Notes under the pieces: generated by a model | Databases searched by the model: none | What the model was told of the DNA's origin: nothing | Seen by the model: only the letters and a program-made list of their open reading frames with translations | Shown here: positions 12,912 through 23,995 of the stretch, piece after piece | Position numbering within the stretch: position 1 is the first letter of the stretch | How the letters are laid out: the number at the start of each line of letters is the position of its first letter | Translations under genes and position numbers: made by a program | Assembly: GCA_022266195.1 (NCBI GenBank) | Contig: WHVY01000002.1 | Span: forward strand, 1,131,001 to 1,195,000 | From: Tetranychus cinnabarinus | Lineage: Eukaryota; Arthropoda; Arachnida; Trombidiformes; Tetranychidae | Direction: 5' to 3' | DNA length: 64,000 bases

Positions 12912-15191
12912 ATGATTAAATCTTATTTAACTGGAAACTCGGACAATAAATCAACAGATGAACGTCAAGATGATTTGGAAGACAAAGGATTTAAAGCAAT
13001 CTGTGATGACAGAGAAGATTTAAAGTATGGATCTGCAGGTTGTTCTCACGTGGAAGCTTTTAAAGCGACTAAACATGGATTAAAAAATTTCACCCTCATT
13101 TTTTCCAATTTTGTGGTTGCCATTTCGGTGGAAGCCAAGAAACGTAAATCTCAAGCCATGATTTGTTTTAATTGTGGCCCTCAAAAATATCCTACACGGT
13201 TACACGCTTGTTTAGAGTGCATCTATTTTGGTTGTTATCAACACAAACACATCCATGAGCATGCCAAAACAACCAAGCATAATTTAGGTAAGTAATTAAA
13301 TAAAAACTGTTATTTTGACAAGTTATCATCTCTTATTGTCCACTAATCACATCATTATAAAAATCATTTTACTGATTCAGAATCTTTCTTTCAGCAATTG
13401 ACATTACTTGGGGATATGTTTACTGTTATCCTTGCCGTGATTATGTTTATGATAGTGAATTAGAAAGAATTGGAAAAAGAAAAAAATGGAAAGCAAACAA
13501 ACTTATGGGAACTGCCTTTGCACAGTATTACACATGGGAGCCGACTTTACATGAGCTTGAAATATTGAAACAAAACTCTCAACGAAGACGAATTTCGGAT
13601 AATTCTTACATAGGTTACATGAAAACAAATTCAATTTCTTTTTTTCATTTTCACACTTTTGATTTGCTTCTAATTCATAGTTTCCCACTTTTTTTGGTCA
13701 ATAGGTTTACGTGGTTTGATAAATCTAGGAAATACCTGTTTCATGAATTGTATTGTCCAAGCTCTCACTCACACACCGTTACTTAGAGATTATTTTCTTT
13801 CAGACAAACATATTTGCCAATTTCGAGATGATCCATCCATGTGTTTGGTCTGTGAAATGTCAAGACTTTTTCAAGAAGTAATTGTCTTCTTGTTGTTATT
13901 AGCTTTTTTTCGCTTTATTGAATTAATCTCTTATCAATAACGGTTGTGCTTGTCTTCAAATTTTCAGTTTTACTCAGGAAAAAGTACTCCTCACATTCCT
14001 TTTAAATTATTACATCTTGTATGGACTCATGCTCGTCATCTGGCGGGTTACGAACAGCAGGATGCGCATGAGTTTTTCATTGCCACTCTAGATGTTCTCC
14101 ATCGTCACTGTAAAGGTAGCTAATTAAAACTATTCACTTTACTATTATGTATTAATTTAATTTTTATATCTACTTCTGATATCTATAGGCTCAAACGGAC
14201 CGTCAAATAGTAATCCTCATCATTGTACATGTATTATAGATCAGATATTCACGGGTAATTTACAATCCGATGTTGTTTGTCAATACTGCAAGTGAGTTGA
14301 TAATATTTCCGAAAGATTTAGGTTATTTACTATTCTTAATTTCATTGTCAGAGGAGTTTCAACAACTATCGACCCTTTTTGGGACATATCATTGGACTTA
14401 GGACCTAGTTTACACATGAGACAGCAACTTGCTGCTTCATCAACTACTCAAACTTACTGTGACGAATCTGAACCCAAATCCTTGCTTGACTGCCTTGAAC
14501 GGTTTACCCGTCCTGAACACTTAGGAAGCTCAGCAAAAATAAAATGCAGTACGTGCCAAATCAACCAAGAATCAACTAAACAATTATCCATGAAAAAATT
14601 GCCTATAGTTGCAAGTTTCCATCTAAAGGTAACATTTTATGCCATCAAGAAGTAAAAGTTTTTACAACTTTGTATTACCATTATTTTTCTCATTTCTCTA
14701 TGTCAGCGTTTTGAACATTCGAATCGATTCCACAAGAAGATCTCAACTTTTATATCGTTTCCTCAGTATCTTGATATGAGTCCTTTCATGGCTTCACGAC
14801 GAGGTTGTAAACCTACAATTGATCCACCTTCTCCTTCATATGCAAATGGCTCACAACTTAATGAAAACAAGTATGATTTTAAAACCTCATCAAAAGAAAA
14901 CAGTTTCACGTTTTTCGTTTCTTTCATCGCAACCTATTAGGTATTGCCTTTTCGCTGTGGTTAATCACAGTGGAACTATTGAGACTGGCCATTACACTGC
15001 CTATGTTCGTCAACATAAAGACCAATGGTTTAAATGTGATGATCACATTATAACACGAGCCAGTGTTCAAGACGTCCTTGATAGTGAAGGGTAATATTTT
15101 GTATAATTCAACATAACAATTTTATCTAATTGTCTTTTTTCCATTCAGGTATTTACTCTTCTATCACAAAGAATTTCTAGAATACGAATGA
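12912..15191 (+). CDS. USP22: Ubiquitin-specific protease 22 / Nonstop, SAGA deubiquitinase
   Basis: Nine exons: 12912-13287, 13395-13613, 13705-13877, 13968-14115, 14189-14291, 14352-14628, 14707-14870, 14941-15090 and 15149-15191; 550 residues. The N-terminal zinc-finger UBP domain shows GCSHVEAF, CFNCG, LHACLECIYFGCY and HKHIHEHAK. The C19 peptidase domain has the catalytic Cys210 in GNTCFMN, His504 in GHYTAYV and Asp521 in KCDD. Long stretches match human USP22, including VQALTHTPLLRD, HLAGYEQQDAHEF, RFTRPEHLGSSAKIKC and QHKDQWFKCDD. In this family the enzyme removes ubiquitin from histone H2B (and H2A) within the SAGA coactivator, docking through the zinc finger. All exon junctions keep phase. 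The ATG at 12912 is the first in frame with the conserved region. Confidence 0.96.
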
Positions 15192-15369
15192 GACTAACTT
15201 TAATTTATTCAAATTGTGATGGTCATGATAATCTTCATTGGCTTGATAATAGCCCAGCAATGATTAAATCATTCTCTTTCCGATAACCACCCCATCCAGA
15301 ATTGGATGAATCGATCAGGCAATCAGACAAAATTGTTACTTTAAAGACAAATGATTGGATTGAAGTACA

Positions 15370-15785
15370 AGAATCTCCATATACATGCCATTGCTAACAA
15401 AATACAATCGACAATGTAACGGAAAACACTAGATTCGTTCTTTTCTCGAGTAGAAAGAACACCATTAACTGTATATTATGGGTATTTCAATGAATGAATC
15501 ATTATTTTGGAGAAACACCGAATTGAAATTTGACAATCCATTTTCAAGATCAATTGTTTTAACATGAACAAGGTAAAGAAGACATCTAATTTAAGAATGG
15601 TGGTTATTAAATCTAACCACTAAAGTGATGGAAATTCACTTGATTCATTTGAAATAAAAACGACGTTTATTAAAATGAATCAGAAAAAACAAGACAGCTT
15701 GTCAAAACTGCAACATCTTTTAGGATATTTTTAGCCGCGCTTCTTTTTAAGCATCTGAATTAGTACTTTGTGATGTTGCGATAAA
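15370..15785 (-). pseudogene. Inverted, broken copy of the EMC8 promoter and first exon
   Basis: Read on the minus strand, this segment matches the upstream region and exon 1 of the intact EMC8 gene (about 21040-21500, plus strand). The EMC8 start codon corresponds to 15541-15539. About 85 bases after it are nearly identical, but codon 22 has changed from TAT to TAA, and further on the copy carries deletions and no splice donor. Similarity extends about 230 bases upstream, including a shared AAGAAGCGCG element and a following AAAAATATCCTA block, and fades near 15785. The later EMC8 exons are absent. Edges are approximate because the alignment was made by eye. It lies between the 3' ends of USP22 and FMC1. 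Confidence 0.8.
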
Positions 15786-16178
15786 AAATAGAGCTAATTG
15801 ATGTTGAAAGACGATGGCTGTAACGCAATAAGTTAATCAATTTCAATTGAAAGTAAAAAGTGACAAGCAGTTAATGAATATAAAGCTTTCTTTTACATGA
15901 AATATGTTACTAACTTCACCAGTTACTGAACAATAATATATGAAATTCATATATTCTATGATAAAATAACAACATAACGATACTTGGATTGCATGTCGTT
16001 GAAAAAGCCCTATTTTTAAATTGTTAAAACCAATACAATAATTGATAAAATTTGAACATTATATTAAAATTTTAATAGTTTTGAACAGCTTGACAGAAAA
16101 GAATAGCTGAATGCTCTAACTATTTAGGGAGATCAACTAAAATTAAATTTTTTTACATTTTATCGTGTCTGAGTTACA
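15786..16178. other. Spacer before the FMC1 3' end
   Basis: AT-rich, no coding or RNA feature recognised; it includes the likely 3' UTR of FMC1 on the minus strand. Confidence 0.4.
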
Positions 16179-16576
16179 TTATGGATTAACCTTTTCAGGT
16201 AGTCTGAGGCCAACTTTTGCAGCAGCTTCTTCAACGGTAGCTTCTCCTTTATTGTAAATTTCTGCCAATTCACGATAGTTAGCAACGCTTTCTAAGTAAA
16301 TTGCATAAGTTTCGCCCATGAAAACCATTTCTTCCTTGGCTCGACATGTTCGCTCATCAGTCACATCGTGTTTACGCGTCTCTGCTAAAATACTTTGAAC
16401 AGCAGCATTTGTGGTTACATTTTCCTACAGTTACAGCATAATTTAGAAGATCAATTAAAATAAATAATAAGAGTGCCTGTGAATCAAATAAGAGTAATAC
16501 ATACCGAAGGATTGAGCTTTCGCAAATAATGAGAGATTCGCCTGATCACGGTCAAAGGGCTATTAGCAACCGACAT
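16179..16576 (-). CDS. FMC1: FMC1-like mitochondrial complex V assembly factor
   Basis: Two exons, 16576-16505 and 16424-16179, encode 105 residues (human FMC1, C7orf55, has 113). The N-terminal LRRISHYL-type helix (here VIRRISHYLRKL) is followed by a segment aligning with the human VTSEKLCRAQ region (here VTDERTCRAKEEM), then YLESVANYREL and the closing VEEAAAKVGLRLP, which matches VEESAGLVGLKLP. The family is LYR-like and helps assemble the mitochondrial F1 ATPase. The donor TTCG|GTATGT and acceptor CTGTAG|GAA join in phase 0. The small size and clear C-terminal match make the call firm. Confidence 0.88.
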
Positions 16577-16989
16577 GATTGACACAGATTTTAACTACAG
16601 ATTTAAAGGTAAAAATCAGTTAATAAGCCGATAAATAAATCTTAATAGACAATGTTTTTCCTTTTAATGTTTTTAATGCATTTAACAGATGTTTTGTTCC
16701 CTTGGCAATGATAGATGTTTATTTGTAATTTATTTAGCACACTTATCTCTGAACAAAACCAAGTAAAATTCAATGGCAATCCATTTTTGCGAAATGTCCA
16801 AATTAAGTCGTGGAATTGCATTAATACTGCAGTTTGTCTGAGGATTTGATCATTTTACGAGGTTGATTCCAATTCTTTTCGTAGTTGTCACGAATGTTAT
16901 TTGTTTCTCGATTTATAATGTTTTTGTATCTTTTTCAAATGAATTGCACTGTTCGTCTTTTTTCGAGAAACTTTTTTGACGTTGTCAGT
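16577..16989. other. FMC1 upstream region
   Basis: AT-rich sequence upstream of the minus-strand FMC1 start, presumably promoter. It grades into a decayed LINE with no clear boundary. Confidence 0.35.
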
Positions 16990-18605
16990 TTCGTTCTCCT
17001 TTGGTTTGCATCAGTCTTGCGACTCTTGTTGGTTCATTTTGATTCTTTAACTTTTTTCGTTATTAGTAATTTTACGTTTAGGAAAAGTTTCAGTAAATTT
17101 GTCCATTGTATGTTAGTTCCTCTCATCAGTTGAATGATGTCTTCTGATGATGCCATTTTTTTATTGAAAGTTGTCATTCGTTCATTCTTGTAGTGAACAG
17201 TCCAAGAGCCAGTGATTCGGTGTTCGTCCACTTTGTCCGCACCAACATTCAGCTCTTTGACCGTTTTCATCATTTAGTAGATAAAAGTCATTCCAAGCAA
17301 TGAAGCTCGGTGTCCTCCATTTGAATAAGTTATACTGATGATGGACTGTTTCTGAGTCGATTGAACAAGTCGACGTGATTCGCCTCTAGCCAGTCTAGTC
17401 CTGTTTTTTGCTCTGAAAGCCAAGTCAGACTGAGTCCTTCGATTTTTTATATAACCCTGCGATGTTAGTTTCGTTTGTTAGGTTTGAGGTTGCTTCTTTT
17501 GTGGGATTCTTAAGTTTCTTATCATTTTCGTTGATGAAATTGACTGACATTGACTGCGTTTCTTCGTTTGTTTCAGATTGTTTGAGCAGGATTTTTAGTA
17601 ACTGTAACCATGGGGGATCCTTTTTAGCAATTGCTAACATCGTAGCATTTGCTAACGATGGGTTTGGGCAGAAAACCTTTTTAATTATCTCCGTTGTTAT
17701 TCCCAACATTATTTCTCTGTATTTTTCGACTAGCATATCTTTATATGTTGAATTAGGTGAACCAGCGTAATGCGAAAAGGCCATTGCATGAACGATCGTA
17801 CGTCTTCAAAAGTGCGGTAGTTTGCTTATTCTTTTGATGTTTAGTGATATTTTGTCGTGAATTCATTTGATCTCCCCCTTTATGTAGTTCCCGTAGTGAG
17901 CTCTTCCGTTACTTCTACCGAAAATGTAACCCAGAATCTTGATGTTGTCAGTTTCGGTTAGTTCTAGTTTCTGAAGTTGAAACTTTGTTCCATCTTGTAT
18001 GTAGTGTTTCAGCAACATAAACTAGATCTTCTGCAGTTCTAATTCCAGTTCTATTTTCCTAAGATTTTCATTTGAGTTTTCAATCATTTTTCCAGCTATT
18101 TTCTTTTTTTCTCTAGACCAAGTTGATATGACAAAGGATATATCGTTAAGCGTTTTGTTGGATGTTGATTGAACCTGTTGTGTTAATGGAGTCAATTGCT
18201 TGTTGGATAGATTCAGCCGTACCAATGATTCAGAGTATCGGACCTAATAATACCGAACTAATGTCGACCCTTGCGGTATTACATTTTTCTCTCCTATCCA
18301 TCCTTTCCTTTTACCATAAGTTACTTGTTTGTATCTTTCATTTAAAAAGCTTTTAATCAATTTTTTATAGTTTTAATTAAGGTAAAGGTTTCGATTGTTT
18401 CCAATATGGCTCTGCTTGATCCGTTGTCAAACGCATCTTTGACAGCAACAGCGAAGATTCCAGCCACTAATCTTCTACTTTGGGTAAGGTTGAACATTCA
18501 TCCGTATTTGCTATTCTCCGAGCTAAACCACTGCATCTGGTGCCGCTTAAGAACAGCGGCAAAAAAAGGTTTCGAAAAGCTTAAGACAAATTTACTTGAA
18601 TGCAA
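16990..18605 (-). mobile_element. Decayed non-LTR retrotransposon (LINE), reverse transcriptase relic
   Basis: Broken minus-strand frames follow the order of a LINE reverse transcriptase. Near 18410-18440 there is an AFDN motif, near 18270 an IPQGST motif (the usual GVPQGSS), then further RT-like segments, an LGYIFGRSNGRAHYG-like block near 17900, and C-terminal fragments at 17784-17425 and 17273-17034. Stops and frameshifts separate the pieces, so no protein can be made. The order and the spacing resemble the intact LINE at 41.8-47.3 kb, but the sequence is clearly diverged and may be a different family of the same superfamily. The 5' half is lost, and the relic abuts a decayed DNA transposon. 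Edges are approximate. Confidence 0.7.
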
Positions 18606-19260
18606 TTAACTTAATTTGTATCCTAGATTTGCATAAATTAGAAAAAATATATAAATATGCACAATGGGCATCCAATAATTCATTTATGTTCGAGTTTCTG
18701 TTTGATTTTCAAAACAAAACAGTGAAAGTTACATCAATGGATTACAATATTGTCAATAGAGATAAGAAAATGATAAGTGGTACCGGCAAAGTCGTAGAAA
18801 TTGAAGAAAAAATGGTGAGCAAACGGAAATACAACCGTTGAAGATTATCGTCGAATCAAAAAAGCTTGGATCTTTGGCGGTATTGAGCGGAATCGAAAGC
18901 CACATTTGTTGGAATTGTTGAAAAAAGAGACGAAAAACCCTGCTCGATGTGATAAAAAATATTGCACCTTGTGCAACAATTTATTCCGATTGTTGGCAAA
19001 GTTATAATAATTTGGACCAGTATAACTTTTATGCACATGATATGGTCAACTATTCCAAAAATTTTCTTAATCCAGTAAATAAAATGTGCATACTCAAACA
19101 TCGAGAGGAACTGGAGGTCACTGAAGGATCATATTGCAAAGTCAGCAAATGGAGCTCAAAGAGATGATTATTTGATCGAATTTTTATATAAAGCTAAATT
19201 TCATACAAAAAATCAACCCTCTCTAAATTTTGAAATAACTACTAACATTTACAGAACAAC
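18606..19260 (+). mobile_element. Decayed Merlin/IS1595-type DNA transposon (transposase relic)
   Basis: Pieces in different plus-strand frames match the ISXO2-like (IS1595/Merlin) DDE transposase: GTGKVVEIEEKMVSKRKYN near 18780-18835, WIFGGIERNRKPH near 18868-18908, a segment TIYSDCWQSYNNL near 18970-19015, then FYAHDMVNYSKNF and NIERNWRSLKDHIAK near 19095-19145. The usual first catalytic Asp, in a VEIDE context, is Glu here (VEIEE). At least two frameshifts and a stop separate the blocks. Terminal inverted repeats were not found by eye. It sits against the LINE relic, so one probably landed in or beside the other. Confidence 0.72.
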
Positions 19261-19389
19261 ATTTCTATGGATCAACTTGATGTATTCGATTATGCTCCTT
19301 GACTTCTTTCTTTTTAATTCAAGCTAATCTAGGATTTAAATCAAGTTAATTGTGATACCGTTCAGGCGAATATTCATTCAATGCTCTTA

Positions 19390-19405
19390 TCGCGCCATCT
19401 GTCGA
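19390..19405. promoter_or_regulatory. 16-base CGCGCCATCT motif upstream of tRNA-Lys
   Basis: TCGCGCCATCTGTCGA, about 90 bases before tRNA-Lys. It differs at one base from the copy at 41605-41620. On the minus strand it contains AGATGGCGC, close to the core of the Drosophila CTCF site; a YY1/Pho-like CGCCAT core is an alternative. Function is inferred only. Confidence 0.4.
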
Positions 19406-19492
19406 TTGCTTTTCTTTTCTTTATTTATCATTTAATATGCCAATAAAGGGTTCGTTTATAACTTATTTTGAACTAATACCTGCATGAAAATC

Positions 19493-19565
19493 GCCCGAGT
19501 AGCTCAGTCGGTAGAGCGTTAGGCTTTTAACCTAACGGCCCAGGGTTCGAGCCCCTGCTCGGGCG
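19493..19565 (+). tRNA. tRNA-Lys (anticodon TTT)
   Basis: A 73-base cloverleaf. The acceptor stem GCCCGAG (19493-19499) pairs with CTCGGGC (19558-19564). The anticodon arm is TTAGG-CTTTTAA-CCTAA with anticodon TTT, and the T arm is CAGGG-TTCGAGC-CCCTG. There is no intron and no encoded CCA. The internal A box (TAGCTCAGTCGG) and B box (GGTTCGAGCCC) are intact, and a T-run terminator begins a few bases downstream (near 19571). Confidence 0.98.
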
Positions 19566-20169
19566 TCTAAATTTTTTGTATGAGCATTCATTTTATTAAC
19601 TTGAGCTTATCTTCATTATTACTCAATCTGCCACCTTTTTCAAGTCTGCTACTTCAATTGAAGAAATTTATCTAGGATTTTTTCTCGATGACTACATGTT
19701 GTTTATTGCCTTTTCAACGTGCTCTATCCACAGAGTACTTTGTCTAGTCTTCAATTGATTAATTCTTACAATTTATTTTTCTCATTCGAAGTTTTTTATT
19801 TATCAGAACGATTTAGCTCTAGCATTTTTGGATAATTTTTGTTCGTCTGAGAAAAGCACCGTTGTAAAATTTCTACTGTAACTAAAATACGTTTAAATAG
19901 ACACTTTGTTTTCGCTTCACATTCAATCTCAACTATATTTGGTTAATTATTATGACGATATCCGCTTGTTTTTAATTTAGTTTAAGCTTTTGGGTCTGGT
20001 AGATGGAGCCAAAAATTGTACTAAAGTATCAACTACTTCGATATCGATATTTCAATATTGATAAAGCTAATGCTAGCATAATAATCACAACACTATTTTT
20101 CTCTTTCTTCTTTGACTCTCTGTCATTTTTTTTCTTATAAATCTTCCTTGTGTTTTTGATCGTTTATAG
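19566..20169. other. Spacer between tRNA-Lys and the SZRD1-like gene
   Basis: AT-rich. A first exon for the SZRD1-like gene is expected here. A possible small one starts at the ATG near 20004 and would splice in phase to the acceptor at 20169, but it lacks the usual acidic N-terminus, so it is only a suggestion. Confidence 0.35.
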
Positions 20170-20524
20170 AAATCACGAAATGCCTCAAATAACTTTGGAA
20201 GATAACACCCGAACACAATATGTGCCCCAAGTCAGGATACTTCAAAGACCAAAAGAACCTACAGCAGCTGGGTCAAAGAATAACCAAGATGGAGAGAGTA
20301 AATCTCATTGTAAATCTATTGGGTTGGTACTCATTTTATCATAATATATTTCTTCCCTTGTGTTTCTCATTTTCCCACAATTTGACTCACGCTAATCTAT
20401 ATCATTTACCTTTTCCTCCTCCAACAACAGAAACACTAAAAGCTATCAGGAAAGAGAAGCTGAATATGCTAAAGTACGTTTACGTATTTTAGGCAGTGCT
20501 GTACCTGATTACAAAGATCAGTGA
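20170..20524 (+). CDS. SUZ-domain protein, SZRD1-like (incomplete, apparent one-base frame break)
   Basis: An exon at 20170-20297 (acceptor TTTATAG) encodes PQVRILQRPKEP, matching PPQIRILKRP of SZRD1. After an intron of about 130 bases, 20431-20524 encodes YQEREAEYAKVRLRILGSA, the SUZ core (human AQREAEYAEARKRILG), ending at TGA. The only good donor (GAGA|GTAAAT at 20298) leaves phase 1, while the SUZ frame needs phase 2. Canonical splicing therefore reads a wrong frame and stops at 20492. One extra G at the donor (GAG AG|GTAAAT) would restore both frame and a consensus site. So the gene has lost a base, the sequence has an error, or a micro-exon is missed. SUZ domains bind RNA in other proteins. 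The usual acidic N-terminal exon was not found. Confidence 0.55.
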
Positions 20525-21306
20525 ATAAGTAAACATTTCACAAATAATTCAGTTGGAGGAGATCTGGAGAGAAAGAACGATATTCATTTGGATTTTAAGC
20601 TGTGTAATTGATTGACAAACTGAATTAAAATTTATCATAATTGATTTGATTAGATTGAACTCATTTGGTCATTTAATCGTTTAATCAAGCACAAATTCAT
20701 TAAAAGTGTTTTGTCAGTTAAACCCGTTCAATATTATTGATCTCATTCCATGGAACCAAATTTTTTTATTTAAATTTTTCTACTAAATTTTCTTTCTCTC
20801 AATTCTTGTTGATTGTAATAATCTCGACATTTAGCCAAAGTTAGGCTATTTACTATTTTACTAGCTTTACTGACGCTTGAGACCTTTTATTTGTACTTTT
20901 TATTTCTATTATTATATTTTAATCACTCTGATTATTAGTACAAAATGTTACAATCAAGACGAAGCAAAGCAGAGCCATTAATTATCTCTTTAAACTTAGA
21001 TGGATCTTTAATTTTAAATATCCCCACCGATATCACGAACAACATAGCTTTTTGGGAAAATTAAAAGAAGCGCGTTTAAAAATATCCTATGAGATGTTGC
21101 TTGTAAGCAGGCTTGACAAGTTGAACTTGTTTTTTTCTGGTTTCATTTTAATAAACATCATTTTTTACTTTTATTTGCCAAGTGAATAATCAATTAAATT
21201 TGATTTAGAATTTATAAGTGGTTGAATCTAGTAACCATTATTCTTAAATTAAACACCCTCTTCTATTTACTTTTTTTATGCAATTATTAATCAATTAATC
21301 TTGAAA
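20525..21306. other. Spacer with the EMC8 promoter region
   Basis: AT-rich. The stretch from about 21040 onward is duplicated in inverted form at 15560-15785, which marks it as the EMC8 5' region. A shared AAGAAGCGCG element sits near 21066. No other gene was seen. Confidence 0.5.
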
Positions 21307-22158
21307 ATGGAGTGTCAAATTTCAATTCGGTGTTTCTCCAAAATAATGATGCATTCATTGAAATACCCATATTATACAATTAATGGTGTTCTTTTAGCCG
21401 AAAAAAGGACTTCCAAGGATAAATCTAGTTTTTATTATGTTGTTGATTGCATTCCTTTATTTCACATGGCTCATGGATTGACACCATGCATGGAGATTGC
21501 CTTACTCCAGGTTAGTGTTTTGTCTTAAAAGCTTTTATTTTTTCAATATTGACTAATTCTTTACTTTATTTTTCCAGGTTGCTAGTTATTGTAAAGAAAA
21601 CAATTTAATCATTGCCGGCTATTATCAAGCTAACAAAGATTATTACGACTCCACACCGGACTTTTTTGCTTCAAAAATTGGTGAAAAAATTTGGGAAAAC
21701 AACAATGATGCTATCGTTTTAATGGTGAGTATGACAGGTTGTTTATATCTGAAATATATCTGTAGCTAATATAAATTGTGTGAAATTTCAGGTTAACAGC
21801 TTTGGTATTAATTTTTCAAAAGACTTTGATGATCCTAATGAAATTAATGAAACTTTACACGTTTATCAATTCATCGAGGGTAAATGGAAACACAAATCAA
21901 AGTAAGCAACTCAAGACCATGGGTTAATTTTCGAGATCTCAATAATATTCTTTATATTTATTATTTTAATATTTTCATTGTTTTATCTACAGTGGTTCAA
22001 TAGAAAAACCAGAAGCTGCACTGGATGTAATTCGTGATCTAGTGGTGAAAAAACAGGTCCATTTGAAATTAAATGATTTTGATAATCATTTAGATGATAT
22101 CACATGTGATTGGAGAAATAACGCTATCAATCAAGAAATAAAATCCCTAGAAGCTTGA
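21307..22158 (+). CDS. EMC8: ER membrane protein complex subunit 8 (EMC8/EMC9 family)
   Basis: Four exons, 21307-21510, 21578-21724, 21792-21901 and 21993-22158, encode 208 residues (human EMC8 has 210). Family signatures are the opening ISIRCFSKIMMHSLKYP with NGVLLAEK, then VDCIPLFH, IIAGYYQANKD, HVYQF and the closing FDNHLDDITCDWRN (human FDNHLDDIRNDWTN). The fold is MPN-like without the metalloprotease JAMM residues. EMC8 is a cytosolic-side subunit of the EMC insertase, which inserts transmembrane helices and tail anchors into the ER. An inverted, broken copy of its promoter and exon 1 lies about 5.5 kb to the left. Confidence 0.94.
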
Positions 22159-22580
22159 TCGATTGCTTTTCGACGCCGTTATAATTTTACTTACGGACGC
22201 TAAAATAATTCAAGATCTTGTAAGCTTTACGATTATCAACTATCTTATACGAATAGATAATTTTTTCTATTTATAATAAAATAAACTTGCTGGCTCATGA
22301 ATTTTTCCTTAGACTAGGATATAACTTGGTCACTGAGTACTATGTGTTTAAATTGTACTGTTAATCCATTATGAAATCCTAGTTCTTTTCACATGTTTCA
22401 CCTTATAAATCAAAATTCGTCTTCAAAGTACCATTCCCGAATCAAATTTCAATTCGTGTATTTAATTAGGTTAAGGCTTTTTTCACCAAACTAAGAGTAT
22501 CAACTCGTCATAAAATACAATGTATAATACATTTAAAGTATAGTTGACAATTTTTTTCAGTAATGCACTTTTGTAAGGTC
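22159..22580. other. Convergent 3' regions of EMC8 and the K2P channel
   Basis: About 420 AT-rich bases between converging genes, with a poly(A) signal (AATAAAATAAA) near 22276. Nothing else was seen. Confidence 0.45.
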
Positions 22581-23995
22581 TTAACAACTTCGAGAACCCT
22601 TTACTAGTCCTATTTTTTTGCCAATACCTCGAACTGTTTCTGTCACAGATTCTTTGATAACATTGAATGACATCGCCATTAAAGCCATTCCGAAGAGAAG
22701 ATATAAAGCTGAGTATATAAGATTAATAATCTGTTGTTGATCGACGTTCGATTGTTGCCTGGCAGGCACCATATCACCGAATCCGATGGTGGTCAATGTG
22801 ATGAAACAAAAATAAGCAGATTCACCAAATTCCCAAGTTTCAAATTCTTTAAATAACAAGGCACCACCACAAATGTAAGAACCAACGATTATGAGGCAAA
22901 CTAATACCGGTATATTGCTTTCAATTTCATCTTCAGAAGAAGAATCAGACTCGGATGAATCTCTTGATTCCGCTATAACACCCATAGGATAAATCGGTGT
23001 ACCAAATTGACTTCGATGAAATGCATAAAGATCACTTGGAGTAACAGTTGGCTGTGATACTATATTTTCTGGTGTCTTCGAAGCTGTTCTTTGAGCTTCA
23101 CTTATTTCTTTTAAGCGTTCAAACTGTTCAGAGGCTAAAACATATCTATTAGGTATCACTGGTACACCAGTAACTTCAGGCGCTTGTTGGTATGTTATCT
23201 CAGATAAAAATGGACTGCCACTCATTTGACCGTACATTTCATGAGAAGATCGTTCATTAATTGGAGGCATTCGTGGATATTTTCGATCTTTTCGTTTATC
23301 TTTACGGTTACGACGATGATCTTTTGTTCGAGATTGTTGAAAACAGTATCGACAACATATTTTCCAGTAAAAAAATTTAAAAGAGCTTGCTAAAAGATCA
23401 CCAATATTAGACATGAAAACCAACATCAACGGGATCCCAATAATGGCGTAGAGTATAGTAACCATTTTACCTTCAACAGTTTTTGGAGCAATATCGCCAT
23501 AGCCGATAGTGGTCATAACAATAATGGAATATAGCAAAGCTCCCATGAAATCCCATTGAGTTGATTCGGTTTCTTCACTCATTCCTGAAAGTAAACATAA
23601 AACAGAAAGAAAAATGAATAAAATTGCTTTACTTTAATCTATACAACCTACTTACCATCATATCCTTTCTGTTGTACCAGAGTAATCATTTCTTTGGAAA
23701 AATCATTTAAAAGTATAGTTGCCTGTTGCTTCCACAAATCATCTCGAAGCATGTTTGGTCCTTCCGTGATGTTCCATAGTCTTTCAATCAATCGATCTTT
23801 AACAGGTCTAACAAATTTTCTCGCTTGCCTTGCATTGTCCGATTCCAACCATTGAAATACAGCAGCACCCAAAAAAGCATAGCCCATTACCAAAGTGCAC
23901 AAACCAACATGGGAAAATAGGAAAGTAATCACCAAACGACAATAATAGCAACATGCCTGTAATCGTGTTCTGTTAGATCGATTACCAGAGGCCAT
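22581..23995 (-). CDS. Two-pore-domain potassium channel (K2P), sandman/TWK-like
   Basis: Two exons, 23995-23656 and 23584-22581, encode 447 residues. The first membrane span (about 21-45) is followed by a long extracellular cap helix region. The first pore helix and filter is TIGYGD (about 139-144). Spans IIGIPLMLVFMSN and a long, basic, Ser-rich cytosolic loop follow, then a third span, the second filter TIGFGD (about 378) and the last span. Two filters in one chain define K2P leak channels. The loop between M2 and M3 is unusually long (about 140 residues), as in TRESK/KCNK18 and insect Sandman-type channels, and is rich in potential phosphorylation sites (SESDSSSEDE). Assignment to one named subfamily is tentative. 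Confidence 0.92.
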
